Notes: generated from the sequence alone by a model not told the origin. Positions 17,627 to 27,224 are shown, counted from the stretch's first letter. The stretch: 64,000 bases of DNA from Pedobacter psychrophilus (GCF_001652725.1 NZ_LWHJ01000031.1:245161-309160), one strand, 5' to 3'. Numbers and translations: made by a program.

Positions 17627-19697
17627 TTCTTTTTCTTAAAAACCATTCAACACTTAATAAAAGCATGATTAAAGCAAATATCCACTTTAAATTAATTAAA
17701 GCATCGTAACTCTTTTCTTCATAACTAATGGTTTTTACTTTTTCGTTTTTAGGAATTAGCTCTTCTAAACTTAAAAGATTCTTTGGTTGAACCATTTGTC
17801 CGCCACTAGCATTCGCCATATTATATAATAACTGATGGTTTGCTGTAGTATGCATTAATTCAATGTTTATTTGCTCTATTAAAAATTGCCCGTTGGCACT
17901 GAATAGATTTTTTCCGAGTTTGGTTTTCGCTTCAAAAGTATACTCGTCCGCCGGTAAAAATCCTGCATTTAACTGATATGATTTTCCTATTTTTGTAAAT
18001 TGAAAACTATATTTTTTTCCTGATTTACTTTTTAAATCAATGCTTACATCAGGCTCATTATTCAGATTATAAGCTTCATCATAAAGTTCTGCATTTAAAA
18101 TAATCTGTTCATTATCTGCAAATCTTGTTTTTATTGGGTAAACCCTAAACTTTCTTAAATCATTTTTTGCACTTAAGTATTGTACAGATTTTGAAATTAG
18201 TTCGTCAAAAGCATTATGATTTTCATTTTTTTTAAAATCCTCAAGTCGCCAACGCCAAATTCCTTCACCCGTTAAAATAGCAGTTTTAACACCAGCATCA
18301 TTGCCAAAAGCTAACAAAGGAGCGTTTGTTTTTACATTTCCAATTTGTTGGTTTAACAAAACTAATCCGGCGTTTTTTAAGCTGTAATTCCCAAAAGGAG
18401 CATTTAAAGGAGCTAATGAATTTAAATAAATTTTGCTTTCATCGCTTAAGCTAAAAGCGGTAAAATCCATATTTAAAGCCGCTAAATAATCTTGTGAAGC
18501 ATTGTTACCACTTACATTTAACAAATTCTGTTTTTGGCTTAAAGCCGATGTATTGGTTTGCGTACCAATAATAAACCATTTAGATTTTTGAGTTGTTTGC
18601 TCAAAAACTTGATTGATTGGGTGTTCATTAGAAGGAAGATTGTGAAAGATAATCAATCCAAAATCCTTTATATCTTTTAATAAATCATCGGCGAAAGCCA
18701 CCTTTACCTCATAATTTTTATTACTTTCTATAGCTTGTTTTATGGCGCTAATATCTGGATGTGGAGCGTCTGCCAGAATCAAGATTTTTTCTTTTCCATC
18801 TAAAACCTCCACAAAAATTGTCTGCGTATTATTTTCTGTAGTTAATTCATCTTTAATTGTACTAGCCTGAATAACAATTTTTTGAATGCCTTTTTTCTTT
18901 GTTTCTAAATTGATTTTGAATGTTTTGTTCCAATTATCCTTATCGATACTTAAAGCAATGTTTTTTGACTGACCATCATTAGTGTTGATTTTCAAAGTAG
19001 AATTTAAACCTTTAGCCATATATGAGGAAACAGGTATTTCTATTTCATGATCATTACCTAAATACACCAAATTATTATAATTGATGGGAGAAACAATTAA
19101 ATCTTTTTTGGGAATGGTATCTCCTAAAGCAATGGTGTAAATTGGAAATAATTGTTTTTTTATATCAGAAATTGGATTTGCACCACGATTATAAATTCCA
19201 TCAGATGCTAAGATTAAAGCCCCAATATTCTGATTGGGATATTGATCTTTTATATAATTGAAAAGTTGTGAAAAATCTGTTTGCTTTTGGGTTTGTTTAA
19301 AATTGAAATCGTTATTGATCCCATCACCAAAATTTAAAATTTTAACATCATAATTATCTGATAGACTGGAAGCCAGCTTTTTAAAATCTTGATGGTATTT
19401 TAAGGTATCAAAACTCTTATCCTTGGCAAAAGCAATAGAAGCAGAAGCATCTTGTGCAATGATAATAAGCGGTTTTTCCAACCTTTGCTTAATAGATTTT
19501 AAAAGCGGAGACAACAATAAAAAAGCTAATAGACTGATGAGGATAAATCTTGCAGTAAATAATATGGCTTTTAAATTTTTATTTTCATGGTTACTTTTTC
19601 GATATAATAACCAGGCAAACCCAAAACCCAGTATTAAACAAGGTATTATGAACCAAGCGCTTAAATCGTTAAAAAGTAATGAGAATAATAGAGGCAT
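17613..19697 (-). CDS. large membrane protein with VWA-like periplasmic region
   Basis: A 694-residue protein. Two hydrophobic segments lie near the N-terminus (about 12-32 and 45-65) and one near the C-terminus (about 670-690), so most of the chain is extracytoplasmic. After the second helix comes I-I-A-Q-D-A-S-A-S-I, reminiscent of a von Willebrand A motif D-x-S-x-S, then L-I-L-A-S-D-G-I-Y-N-R-G, as in VWA proteins. The middle part resembles the GATase/Ig-like organisation of Bacteroidota BatA-related membrane proteins. No function is established. It overlaps the TRIC gene by 14 bp and lies 122 bp downstream of fabG. Confidence 0.6.
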   Translation of the reverse strand: MPLLFSLLFNDLSAWFIIPCLILGFGFAWLLYRKSNHENKNLKAILFTARFILISLLAFLLLSPLLKSIKQRLEKPLIIIAQDASASIAFAKDKSFDTLKYHQDFKKLASSLSDNYDVKILNFGDGINNDFNFKQTQKQTDFSQLFNYIKDQYPNQNIGALILASDGIYNRGANPISDIKKQLFPIYTIALGDTIPKKDLIVSPINYNNLVYLGNDHEIEIPVSSYMAKGLNSTLKINTNDGQSKNIALSIDKDNWNKTFKINLETKKKGIQKIVIQASTIKDELTTENNTQTIFVEVLDGKEKILILADAPHPDISAIKQAIESNKNYEVKVAFADDLLKDIKDFGLIIFHNLPSNEHPINQVFEQTTQKSKWFIIGTQTNTSALSQKQNLLNVSGNNASQDYLAALNMDFTAFSLSDESKIYLNSLAPLNAPFGNYSLKNAGLVLLNQQIGNVKTNAPLLAFGNDAGVKTAILTGEGIWRWRLEDFKKNENHNAFDELISKSVQYLSAKNDLRKFRVYPIKTRFADNEQIILNAELYDEAYNLNNEPDVSIDLKSKSGKKYSFQFTKIGKSYQLNAGFLPADEYTFEAKTKLGKNLFSANGQFLIEQINIELMHTTANHQLLYNMANASGGQMVQPKNLLSLEELIPKNEKVKTISYEEKSYDALINLKWIFALIMLLLSVEWFLRKRNGAI

Positions 19698-19758
19698 ATT
19701 TAATGAGTAAATATGAGGTTTTATGTTTTGGAAAGGAAATAAAAATTGATTTGCAAAA

Positions 19759-19783
19759 AAGAGCGAAGTAAAACTCCACTCTT
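19759..19783 (-). terminator. terminator downstream of fabG
   Basis: Read on the minus strand, AAGAGTGGAGT and ACTTCGCTCTT form an 11-bp stem with two mismatches and a TTT loop, followed by a run of T. It lies 37 bp after the fabG stop codon. Confidence 0.55.
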
Positions 19784-19819
19784 ATATCTTTATTATTTAA
19801 TCTTTAAATCTTTGCTCTC

Positions 19820-20563
19820 CTAAAGCATTCCTCCACAAACACTCAAAACTTGCCCAGTTATATAAGCACTCATATCCGAAGCTAAAAACACACAAACATT
19901 TGCTATATCTTCCGTCTCTCCTGCCCTTTTAAGCGGAATATCCTTTTCCCAACCTTCCACAACTTTTGGATCTAGAACCTCTGTCATTTCCGTACGGATA
20001 AACCCTGGAGCAACCACATTGCTACGTATATTTCTAGAGCCTAATTCTTTGGCCACCGACTTTGTAAAGCCTATAATTCCAGCTTTTGATGCTGCATAAT
20101 TAGCCTGACCAGTATTTCCCTGTACGCCAACAACAGAGCTCATATTAATAAAAACACCTTTACGGTTTTTCATCATAATTTTTGAAGCAGCTTTTGTTGT
20201 ATTAAAAACTGATTTTAAGTTAACTTCTATTACATCATCAAAATTTTCCTCACTCATACGCATCAACAATCCGTCTTTTGTAATTCCTGCATTATTTACC
20301 ACAATATCTAAAGTGCCAAAGTCTGCAACAATATCATTTATCAATTGCTCTGCTTCCACATATTTAGAAGCATCAGAACGATAACCTTTTATTTGTGTCC
20401 CAAAACTTTGTAGTTCTTGCTCAAGAGCTTCTCCTTTTTCTACCGATGATAAATAAGTAAAAGCCACATTAGCACCATGTTCTGCAAATTTTTCTGCTAT
20501 TTTACGTCCTATTCCTTTAGATGCGCCAGTAATTAAAGCGGTTTTTCCTTCTAATAATTTCAT
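19820..20563 (-). CDS. fabG: 3-oxoacyl-ACP reductase FabG
   Basis: A 247-residue short-chain dehydrogenase. It shows the NADP-binding G-A-S-K-G-I-G (13-19), N-N-A-G (90-93), N115, S142/S143 and the catalytic pair Y156/K160 in Y-A-A-S-K. It ends with the V-C-G-G-M-L tail usual for FabG. It reduces 3-oxoacyl-ACP to 3-hydroxyacyl-ACP with NADPH in fatty acid elongation in the cytoplasm. Length and all motifs fit the canonical Bacteroidota FabG. It stands alone between a hairpin terminator and an intergenic palindromic repeat; other fab genes are not in the window. Some FabG-like reductases have other substrates, but this one has no unusual feature. Confidence 0.93.
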   Translation of the reverse strand: MKLLEGKTALITGASKGIGRKIAEKFAEHGANVAFTYLSSVEKGEALEQELQSFGTQIKGYRSDASKYVEAEQLINDIVADFGTLDIVVNNAGITKDGLLMRMSEENFDDVIEVNLKSVFNTTKAASKIMMKNRKGVFINMSSVVGVQGNTGQANYAASKAGIIGFTKSVAKELGSRNIRSNVVAPGFIRTEMTEVLDPKVVEGWEKDIPLKRAGETEDIANVCVFLASDMSAYITGQVLSVCGGML

Positions 20564-20667
20564 GATTGTTGTAATATAATTTGGTGTGAAAATAGAGATT
20601 TTTTAGAAAATGGTTAAGGATAAAAAGTTTCTATAATCTCTAAATGAATATTTATCCTCTAATTGCA

Positions 20668-20757
20668 GTCATTTCGAGTAACGAGAAATCTCATTTGCAA
20701 AGTTTACTTTTCAAATATTAAACTTATTTGTGTGATGTCTCCTAACGTCGACATGAC
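20668..20757. repeat. palindromic intergenic repeat, family A copy 1
   Basis: A 90-bp element begins GTCATTTCGAG and ends TCGACATGAC, so its ends are inverted repeats. The copy at 27312-27400 has the same ends and, aligned in reverse orientation, the same interior (CACAAATAAGTT, AAACTTT, GAGAT-TCTC). It resembles REP/BIME-type elements common between Bacteroidota genes. Confidence 0.7.
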
Positions 20758-20763
20758 GGAGAT

Positions 20764-20967
20764 TTATAATATTTGGCTATCATCTTTTTGATGAGTAATT
20801 TTCGCGTTTCTTAACATTATATCCATTTTCATTAAGCGAGTCATTACATAAAATCTTTCTGTATAAGATGTTTTCAAAACTCTTCTAAAGGAATCCAACT
20901 CCGCCTTTTCAAAATTAGCATCAGATTCTGCGACATTTGAAAGAATAATTGATTGTTTATATTTCAT
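20764..20967 (-). CDS. small conserved-looking hypothetical protein
   Basis: A 67-residue protein, basic and predicted helical, with no signal peptide or membrane segment. The middle reads [23 protein letters not shown]. This recalls a small Bacteroidota family found beside nucleotidyltransferase-like genes, where a similar E-R-x-x-x-x-x-x-L motif occurs, but I am not sure of the match. It is 49 bp downstream of uvrA's end on the same strand and is flanked by a palindromic repeat. It may be real but poorly supported by coding signals. Confidence 0.45.
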   Translation of the reverse strand: MKYKQSIILSNVAESDANFEKAELDSFRRVLKTSYTERFYVMTRLMKMDIMLRNAKITHQKDDSQIL

Positions 20968-21016
20968 TTTGATAATTCTCTTAAAAAAAATGATTTCTAT
21001 AAATTTAAGAAAAAAT

Positions 21017-23875
21017 CTATTTAACCTTAGCCATACTTTCTAACTCTTTTTTCAAAAATAACCCTGTAAAGCTTTCTTTCACCTTAATTAAACCTTCAGG
21101 TGCACCAGCATAAAGAATATTTCCACCTCCAGAACCACCTTCTGGTCCTAAATCAATTACATGATCAGCTACTTTTATCACATCTAAATTATGCTCAATA
21201 ACCAAAACTGTATTTCCTTTATCTACTATTAAGTTTAAAACCCCTAAAAGCACATTAATATCCTCAAAATGTAAACCTGTAGTTGGCTCATCTAATATGT
21301 AAAATGTATTTCCAGTATCTTTTTTAGATAATTCTGTTGCTAATTTAACCCTTTGTGCTTCTCCACCAGAAAGTGTGGTAGAAGACTGACCTAAAGTGAT
21401 ATAACCTAAACCAACATCCTGTAAAGTTTTTATTTTACGATAAATAGAGGGAATATTTTCAAAGAAATTAACCGCATCTTCAATGCTCATATCCAACACA
21501 TCAGAAATTGATTTTCCGCGGAAACGAACTTCTAAAGTTTCACGATTATAACGTTTGCCGCCACAAGCTTCACAAGGCACTTGTACATCCGGTAAAAAGT
21601 TCATTTCAATCACTTTCATTCCACCACCTTGGCAAACTTCACATCTTCCTCCTTTTACGTTGAAAGAAAAACGGCCAGGTTTGTAACCTCTAATCTGTGA
21701 TTCTGGCAGTGCGACAAATAAATTTCTGATATCAGAAAAAACGCCTGTGTAAGTCGATGGATTGGATCTTGGCGTACGCCCAATTGGGGTTTGATCAATC
21801 TCAATTACTTTATCAATATGTTCTAAACCTTTAATTTCTTTAAAAGGCATGGGCGTTTTCTTTGCTCTAAAGAAATGCTTATTTAAAACGGGATATAAAG
21901 TTTCTCCAATTAAAGTAGATTTTCCACTTCCAGAAACTCCAGTAACGCAAATCAGTTTTCCTAAGGGAAAATCTACACTTACATTTTTGAGGTTATTTCC
22001 ATTTGCTTTTTTAAGTGACAAAACTTTTCCGTTTCCTTCCCTTCTTTTCTCAGGAATCGCAATTTCTCTTTCCCCATTTAAATAAGAAGCTGTTAAAGTA
22101 TGAGAAGCCAAAACTTCAGCGGCAGTGCCTTGTACTACAACTTGTCCGCCATGTACGCCAGCTGCCGGACCCATATCTATCACATAATCAGCTTCTAAGA
22201 TCATATCCTTATCATGCTCTACCACTAAAACAGTATTGCTTAAATCACGAAGATTTTTTAAAGCTTTAATCAATCTATCGTTATCTCTTTGGTGCAAACC
22301 GATGGATGGTTCATCCAAAATGTACATCACATTCATCAATTGGGAACCAATTTGCGTTGCCAATCTGATACGCTGTGCTTCGCCACCAGATAGCGTTCTT
22401 GCTGTACGATCTAAAGTCAAATAGACTAAACCAACATCAACTAAAAACCCAATTCTCGACCTTATTTCTTTTAAAATTTCTTTAGCGATGATATTTTGAC
22501 GCTCACTTAATCTGTCCTCAACGTTTTCAAACCAGCTCTGCAAATTCGTAATATCCATTGAAGCTAATTCGAAGATATTTTTTTCATCCACTTTAAAGTG
22601 TAATGATTCTTTTTTAAGCCTTGCTCCTTCACATAAAGGACATTGTTTTAATACCCTGAAACTTTCTAAATCGTGGTTAGCATTATCACCTTTTTTATCA
22701 TTTTGCTCCTCCAACATTTTGATGATTCCATCGAATTGAATTTGATAGTTTTGAACATTCCACTTATTATATTCAACTGGAACGGTAATCAGTTCATCAA
22801 TACCATGTAGCAAAATATCAATTGCTTTTGATTCTAACTTTTCAATGGGTTGCGATAAAGAAAATCCATATTTTTTTCCTAATGCTTTGATTACCTGGAA
22901 AATCCAAGTTTCACGATAATCGCCCAAAGGAGCTAAACCACCATTAATAATACTCAGTTTTCTATTTGGGATAACAGATTCCTCATCCACATCAAAAATA
23001 TATCCTAAACCATCACACTCTGGACAAGCGCCATAAGGCGAGTTAAATGAAAAAGAATTTGGTTGAGGCTCATCATAAGAAACACCCGTAGTTGGGCACA
23101 TCAAAAACTTAGAAAAATGATAGCTATTATTCTCTTTGTCAGATACTTTTATAATTCCTTTAGCAATTTTTAAAGCAGATTGAATTGAAGTGTAAAGACG
23201 TTTTTTATCACTTTCAGATACAATTAAACGATCTACAACAGTTTCAATATCATGGATTTTATAACGGTCCAATTGCATTTTTGGGACAACGTCAACTATT
23301 TCCCCATCAACCCTTACTTTTAAATATCCTTGTTTTCTAATTTGCTCAAAAAGTTCGCGATAATGCCCTTTTCTCCCTTTTACAACTGGAGCTAAAATGT
23401 TAATTGGCTTGCCATCAAATTGTTTCAGAATTTGATTTAATATCTGGTCCTCAGACATTTTAACCATTTTCTCGCCAGTATTATAAGAGTAAGCATCACC
23501 AACCCTGGCAAAAAGCAAACGCATAAAATCGTATATCTCAGTAATGGTACCAACTGTAGAACGTGGATTTTTGGAAGTTGTTTTTTGTTCTATAGCGATC
23601 ACCGGACTTAAGCCAGAAACTTTATCTACATCTGGTCGTTCCATACCGCCCATAAACTGCCTAGAATATGCAGAAAATGTTTCCATATATCGGCGTTGAC
23701 CTTCGGCATAAATGGTATCAAATGCTAAAGAAGATTTCCCAGAACCGCTTAAACCAGTAATTACTACCAGTTTATTACGTGGAAAAGATATATCAATGTT
23801 TTTTAGATTATGTACCCTAGCTCCGTAAACTTCAACTTCACTTTGTTCGCCAAGGTCAATATGTTTGTTATCCAT
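21017..23875 (-). CDS. uvrA: excinuclease ABC subunit A
   Basis: A 952-residue UvrA with two ABC ATPase halves. The first Walker A is G-L-S-G-S-G-K-S-S (41-49) and the second G-V-S-G-S-G-K-S-T (about 638-646). Both A-B-C signatures (L-S-G-G-E-A-Q-R) and Walker B (I-L-D-E-P) are present twice. Zinc-finger cysteines are visible in C-P-L-C-E-G and in C-E-V-C-Q-G-G-G with C-E-A-C-G-G. UvrA recognises bulky DNA lesions with UvrB and starts nucleotide excision repair. Length and order match canonical UvrA with no truncation. It is divergent from the VOC gene and has a -7-like element upstream. Confidence 0.97.
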   Translation of the reverse strand: MDNKHIDLGEQSEVEVYGARVHNLKNIDISFPRNKLVVITGLSGSGKSSLAFDTIYAEGQRRYMETFSAYSRQFMGGMERPDVDKVSGLSPVIAIEQKTTSKNPRSTVGTITEIYDFMRLLFARVGDAYSYNTGEKMVKMSEDQILNQILKQFDGKPINILAPVVKGRKGHYRELFEQIRKQGYLKVRVDGEIVDVVPKMQLDRYKIHDIETVVDRLIVSESDKKRLYTSIQSALKIAKGIIKVSDKENNSYHFSKFLMCPTTGVSYDEPQPNSFSFNSPYGACPECDGLGYIFDVDEESVIPNRKLSIINGGLAPLGDYRETWIFQVIKALGKKYGFSLSQPIEKLESKAIDILLHGIDELITVPVEYNKWNVQNYQIQFDGIIKMLEEQNDKKGDNANHDLESFRVLKQCPLCEGARLKKESLHFKVDEKNIFELASMDITNLQSWFENVEDRLSERQNIIAKEILKEIRSRIGFLVDVGLVYLTLDRTARTLSGGEAQRIRLATQIGSQLMNVMYILDEPSIGLHQRDNDRLIKALKNLRDLSNTVLVVEHDKDMILEADYVIDMGPAAGVHGGQVVVQGTAAEVLASHTLTASYLNGEREIAIPEKRREGNGKVLSLKKANGNNLKNVSVDFPLGKLICVTGVSGSGKSTLIGETLYPVLNKHFFRAKKTPMPFKEIKGLEHIDKVIEIDQTPIGRTPRSNPSTYTGVFSDIRNLFVALPESQIRGYKPGRFSFNVKGGRCEVCQGGGMKVIEMNFLPDVQVPCEACGGKRYNRETLEVRFRGKSISDVLDMSIEDAVNFFENIPSIYRKIKTLQDVGLGYITLGQSSTTLSGGEAQRVKLATELSKKDTGNTFYILDEPTTGLHFEDINVLLGVLNLIVDKGNTVLVIEHNLDVIKVADHVIDLGPEGGSGGGNILYAGAPEGLIKVKESFTGLFLKKELESMAKVK

Positions 23876-23930
23876 AAAAAAGCTTTCTCTGCTTATAAAA
23901 AAATAAATGTGCTTTTGTAGTAAAAGCCTG

Positions 23931-23938
23931 CAAAATTA
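23931..23938 (-). promoter_or_regulatory. -7 promoter element upstream of uvrA
   Basis: The minus strand reads TAATTTTG, matching TAnnTTTG, 55 bp before the uvrA start codon. A TTTG on the same strand at 23968-23971 is 29 bp away, farther than the usual 19-21 bp, so only the -7 part is supported. Confidence 0.4.
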
Positions 23939-24049
23939 GCGAAAAATGACGATAAATGCTAAGCAACCAAACTCTTAGAATTGTAAATTTAATGAGGAAT
24001 GACGAAATGAATTCTTTACTTTTAAAACTTATTAATAAGCTAAAAAACT

Positions 24050-24481
24050 ATGTCTAATAAATTATTCCCCTGCCTTTGGTTTGATGGGAAAGCTAAAGAA
24101 GCTGCCACTTTTTATTGTTCGATATTTAAAAATTCTAAAATAATTTCTGAAAACCCTATAACCGTAATTTTTGAGTTGAATGAAACAAAATTTATGGCCT
24201 TAAATGGTGGACCAGAATATAAATTCTCTCCTGCAAACTCTTATGTAATTACTTGCGAGAACCAAGATGAGATTGACCATTATTGGAGTAAATTAAGCGA
24301 AGGTGGCAAGCCAGGGAAATGTGGTTGGTTAGATGATAAGTATGGTATTTCCTGGCAGATTGTTCCTTCAATATTAGGTAAGTTAATGAACAACCCAGAA
24401 ACTGCACCAAAAGTGATGTACGCTTTTATGCAAATGTCGAAATTTGATATTCAGCAATTAGAGGAAGCTGCAAAATCTTGA
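24050..24481 (+). CDS. VOC/PhnB-like protein (glyoxalase fold)
   Basis: A 143-residue cytoplasmic protein. It begins with the pattern L-F-P-C-L-W-F-D-G-K-A-K-E-A-A-x-F-Y, then F-M-A-L-N-G-G-P, G-K-C-G-W-L-x-D-K-Y-G-I-S-W-Q-I-V-P, all features of the family often labelled 3-demethylubiquinone-9 3-methyltransferase/PhnB. The fold is a paired beta-alpha-beta-beta-beta module that can bind a metal, but the actual reactions of these small proteins are mostly unknown. The automatic methyltransferase name should not be taken literally. It is divergent from uvrA and convergent with thioredoxin; its stop codon abuts that of trx. Confidence 0.85.
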   Translation: MSNKLFPCLWFDGKAKEAATFYCSIFKNSKIISENPITVIFELNETKFMALNGGPEYKFSPANSYVITCENQDEIDHYWSKLSEGGKPGKCGWLDDKYGISWQIVPSILGKLMNNPETAPKVMYAFMQMSKFDIQQLEEAAKS

Positions 24482-24778
24482 TCAAGAGAATTGATTGATT
24501 ATTTTCATTAATTCGCTTTTTACAAACACACCAGATTTTCGCCACATTTGTTCTCCATTTTTAAATAAAATTAGCGTTGGAACGCCCTGCACTTTATAAA
24601 CTTGGGCAGCTTGCTGATTTTTATCAACGTCTATTTTTATAATAGCTATTTTATCGCCCATCTCTTTTTTTAAGTCTTCTAAAATTGGAGACATTGTTTT
24701 ACATGGACCACACCATGTAGCAAAAAAATCAACTAGTACTGTTTTATCTTGATTAATGAGTTCTTTAAAGTTTGCCAT
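24482..24778 (-). CDS. trxA: thioredoxin
   Basis: A 98-residue protein with the redox motif W-C-G-P-C (C23, C26), the conserved cis-proline in V-P-T-L (about residue 66-69) and a buried D near position 17. It is slightly shorter than the 105-109-residue norm, lacking the extra N-terminal strand, but the core is complete. It reduces protein disulfides in the cytoplasm, drawing on thioredoxin reductase. There is no signal peptide. Its stop codon is back to back with that of the VOC gene inside a 12-bp palindrome. A TTAG-rich palindromic stretch separates it from the next gene upstream. Confidence 0.93.
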   Translation of the reverse strand: MANFKELINQDKTVLVDFFATWCGPCKTMSPILEDLKKEMGDKIAIIKIDVDKNQQAAQVYKVQGVPTLILFKNGEQMWRKSGVFVKSELMKIINQFS

Positions 24779-24781
24779 TTT

Positions 24782-24886
24782 TTAGTTTTTTAGATAGTTA
24801 GGTAGTTAGTTGGTTAGGTGATTAGATAATTAGTTTGTTATGTTCAAATTGGCTAATCAACTAACAAACTAAAACCTAACCATCTC
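24782..24886. repeat. TTAG-rich imperfect palindrome between trxA and a small membrane gene
   Basis: The segment repeats TTAG, GTTAG and TTAGTT units on the left and CTAA, ACTAAC and AAACTAA units on the right, so it can fold into a long imperfect hairpin. Similar TAGGT/ACCTA-rich stretches occur at 36602-36680 and, more weakly, 38680-38720. Confidence 0.5.
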
Positions 24887-25055
24887 TTCTCTTAAAATAT
24901 CGAATGTAAAGCCACTTTAATGCGTCCATATTTAGTGCCAAATAAACTACGATTACAATTAAAACTCCACGTATTTTCCCAAATCTTAATCCTAAAATGA
25001 TTAAAAAGGTTAAAGCGATGATGTGACGATAGATGTAGAATTTTGCTGGTTTCAT
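24876..25055 (-). CDS. small membrane protein coupled to HEPN-like gene
   Basis: I take the start at 25055 (59 residues), where ATGA overlaps the stop of the preceding gene; a longer frame from 25076 is less likely. The protein has two hydrophobic stretches, I-I-A-L-T-F-L-I-I-L-G-L and G-V-L-I-V-I-V-V-Y-L-A-L, joined by a short basic loop, and ends in K-R-R-D-G. It should sit in the inner membrane with its basic tail inside. I do not recognise the family. The 4-bp overlap indicates translational coupling with the HEPN-like upstream gene. It may alternatively belong with trxA downstream, though a TTAG repeat separates them. Confidence 0.5.
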   Translation of the reverse strand: MKPAKFYIYRHIIALTFLIILGLRFGKIRGVLIVIVVYLALNMDALKWLYIRYFKRRDG

Positions 25056-25318
25056 ATCAATTCTATTTTTGACCACTTTTCAATTAATATTAATGATTTC
25101 CTTAAGGCAATATTAATATTAAAAAGTTCTGCGTTTAGAAATGATACTTCACTTTCATAGTCTTTGATTGTTTTTTCAATATCCTTTATAGAATGAAATT
25201 CTGACATAAACTTAGCACTTCTCATTCCTTTTACTTCCCTGAATTTATTATAATGTACTAATGGATGACGAAGAGACCCTAACTTTATATGTTCATCTTT
25301 TAACCTCCTATAAACCAT
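25052..25318 (-). CDS. C-terminal fragment of a probable HEPN-like protein
   Basis: An 88-residue frame with L-R-H-P-L-V-H-Y near residues 16-23, an R-x4-H pattern like the catalytic motif of HEPN ribonucleases, followed by helices with E-K-T-I-K-D-Y-E. It overlaps the 286-residue gene by 19 bp in another frame and lacks a ribosome binding site before its ATG; the AGGAGG lies after the start. I infer that both frames come from one gene of about 370 residues interrupted by a frameshift near 25300-25325, in a TTTTT/GGAGG context. If the frames are truly separate, this is a short HEPN-like protein. Its stop overlaps the membrane-protein start by 4 bp. Confidence 0.5.
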   Translation of the reverse strand: MVYRRLKDEHIKLGSLRHPLVHYNKFREVKGMRSAKFMSEFHSIKDIEKTIKDYESEVSFLNAELFNINIALRKSLILIEKWSKIELI

Positions 25319-26160
25319 AAAAATTCATCATTAACATAACCTACCTTAATTTCAAATTCTTTATTCTTATCTATAAAATATTGCTCGTATGAAGGAGGGT
25401 AATTAGTTTTATTTTTTTTCTTTGGAAAAAATTCATTTAAGATAAATATTATTCTTTCCCATATATTATAAATGTATCCTGCTGTTTCTGCAATTGCATT
25501 ATTAAATCTTGGATAGATATTGAGATTTGAAATATGACTATATTCTTTAGCAACAATTAATTCTTCTTTTACCCTATCTTTAAATCTGACAAGAAAGGCT
25601 AAAGAATTGGAGGATACTGCAAATAATTCTTTTAATTCATTATCAATTTCAAAAAGATTAAATACTTCACCTTTATATTCAGGAAAGTATTTATTTATTA
25701 AAACTCTTCCATAACTTATAAAATCATCTCCTAATTCATTGTATTCTAAATAATCCAATCTAGGAAATGAAATATCTTTAATAATTCTATCATTCACCTT
25801 TTTTGTCAAGAAATACAATAATTCATCGATTCCCATTATTACAGGATTTCTATAATCTTCATTTACATTTCCATAAGAAATATAAAATTCAATCCTAAAA
25901 TTTTTGAGTTGATTGACGATTTTTAGTTCATTTTTTCTATCCCTTAATTCTAAAATATCAGATTCGAAATTTATTTTATAAAATTCTTCATCATGAATAT
26001 CAAATAGAAGTGTTTTCTCTACTTTGCTTTCACCATTGAAATAAAAATAGCCAAAATCTATATCTATTAATTCCTTTACTCTTTTTCTTAGTATTACTTG
26101 TTCAGGTTGATTAATAAAGTAAGCTGGAATTACTTGTTTTAAATAAACTTCTTCGCTCAT
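25300..26160 (-). CDS. N-terminal part of a probable HEPN-like protein of unknown role
   Basis: A 286-residue, charged, mostly helical cytoplasmic protein without signal peptide. Near the end is A-G-Y-I-Y-N-I-W-E-R-I-I-F-I-L-N, a helix typical of the first part of HEPN-like domains (for example the Cthe_2314 group), whose second part with R-x4-H is found in the overlapping 88-residue frame. The first 200 residues are unlike anything I recognise. The gene starts 3 bp after the YeeE gene stop, so it is carried on the sulfur transcript or has replaced part of it. Its AT content and irregular codon use look more like an accessory gene than its neighbours. Function unknown. Confidence 0.5.
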   Translation of the reverse strand: MSEEVYLKQVIPAYFINQPEQVILRKRVKELIDIDFGYFYFNGESKVEKTLLFDIHDEEFYKINFESDILELRDRKNELKIVNQLKNFRIEFYISYGNVNEDYRNPVIMGIDELLYFLTKKVNDRIIKDISFPRLDYLEYNELGDDFISYGRVLINKYFPEYKGEVFNLFEIDNELKELFAVSSNSLAFLVRFKDRVKEELIVAKEYSHISNLNIYPRFNNAIAETAGYIYNIWERIIFILNEFFPKKKNKTNYPPSYEQYFIDKNKEFEIKVGYVNDEFLWFIGG

Positions 26161-26163
26161 TTT

Positions 26164-26655
26164 TTAATGCGGTAAACTATCTCTAAACTTTCCATAAACC
26201 CAAGTTCCAGCGATTGCACTTAATAGTGTAACAATTAGTGCTAAAAACCCACTTCCAATTTGAGCGAATAATGGACCAGGGCATGCGCCTGTAATAGACC
26301 AACCAAAACCAAAAATTAAGCCCCCTATAATTTGGCCTTTATTAAATGTTTTAGGATGGAAAACCACCTTTTCGCCTTCTGTGGTTTTGACGTTAAACTT
26401 CTTAATCAAAAAAACCGAAATTGCTCCTACGAGCACTGCGGTTCCAATTACTCCATACATGTGAAATGCAGATAACCTAAACATTTCTTGAATACGAAAC
26501 CACGAAATGATTTCTGATTTAACAAACACGACTCCAAATAAAATCCCAAGAATTAGATATTTTAAATTGGCGAATAAACTTTCGTTCTTTAATTGTTCGT
26601 TTGGTGCTTCGCACTCTAGTGGATGCTGAATCACAAATTCTTCTATTTCTTGCAT
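26164..26655 (-). CDS. YeeE/YedE-type sulfur transport protein, second half-protein
   Basis: A 163-residue membrane protein with four hydrophobic helices. The sequence G-G-L-I-F-G-F-G-W-S-I-T-G-A-C-P-G-P is the C-terminal half signature of the YeeE/YedE (DUF6691) fold with its conserved cysteine. Two such half-proteins pair to form a pore that moves thiosulfate or related sulfur species. Its start overlaps the stop of the first half gene by one base (26655), showing strict coupling. The operon also contains a persulfide dioxygenase, so sulfane-sulfur handling is strongly suggested. The exact species carried is inference. Confidence 0.85.
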   Translation of the reverse strand: MQEIEEFVIQHPLECEAPNEQLKNESLFANLKYLILGILFGVVFVKSEIISWFRIQEMFRLSAFHMYGVIGTAVLVGAISVFLIKKFNVKTTEGEKVVFHPKTFNKGQIIGGLIFGFGWSITGACPGPLFAQIGSGFLALIVTLLSAIAGTWVYGKFRDSLPH

Positions 26656-27224
26656 TAGGCAATTAATTTAAAGATGATAGGTAAAAAAATCCATGTTGAA
26701 ATGAAACCTCCAACCATAAAACAGATGGTTGCAATAAGCGATGGGATTTGCAGATTTGATAAACCCATAATGGCGTGGCCAGATGTGCAACCTCCGGCAT
26801 AACGAGTTCCAAAACCCACCATAAAACCACCTAATACCATAAATATAAATCCTTTCAGTGTGAATATTTGGTCTACACCAAATAAATCTAAAGGCATTAA
26901 GCCACTAAAATCTTTAACACCTAAGGCGGATAATTGTGCCTTGGTTTCTGCTGCAATGTTAATTGGTTCAGGATTAGACAGGAATTGCGCTCCTATATAA
27001 CCACCAATCAAAATACCTGCTACAAAAAACAAGTTCCAGATTTCCTTTTTCCAATTATAACTAAAAAACGGAATTTTAGCAGGCAAACAAGCTGCGCAAA
27101 TATGTCTTAATGATGAGGAAACCCCGAAGGTTTTATTTCCTAATAATAACAATGCGGGTACGGTTAACCCTATTAATATTCCTGCCAAATACCACGGCCA
27201 AGGTTGTCTAATGATTTCTAACAT
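26655..27224 (-). CDS. YeeE/YedE-type sulfur transport protein, first half-protein
   Basis: A 189-residue protein with about five hydrophobic helices and the motif V-G-F-G-T-R-Y-A-G-G-C-T-S-G-H near residues 135-150, the classic YeeE cysteine signature (G-G-C-T-x-G). C42/C45 in I-C-A-A-C-L are additional cysteines. It partners with the 163-residue half immediately downstream. The next gene upstream, the persulfide dioxygenase, is 270 bp away with two palindromic repeats in between, so the pair may be read through from that promoter or have its own. Confidence 0.88.
   Translation of the reverse strand: MLEIIRQPWPWYLAGILIGLTVPALLLLGNKTFGVSSSLRHICAACLPAKIPFFSYNWKKEIWNLFFVAGILIGGYIGAQFLSNPEPINIAAETKAQLSALGVKDFSGLMPLDLFGVDQIFTLKGFIFMVLGGFMVGFGTRYAGGCTSGHAIMGLSNLQIPSLIATICFMVGGFISTWIFLPIIFKLIA

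Noticed and set aside
24782..24886. CRISPR-like array in the TTAG repeats
   Set aside because: Units are 4-8 bp, irregular and without unique spacers; no cas genes occur in the window.
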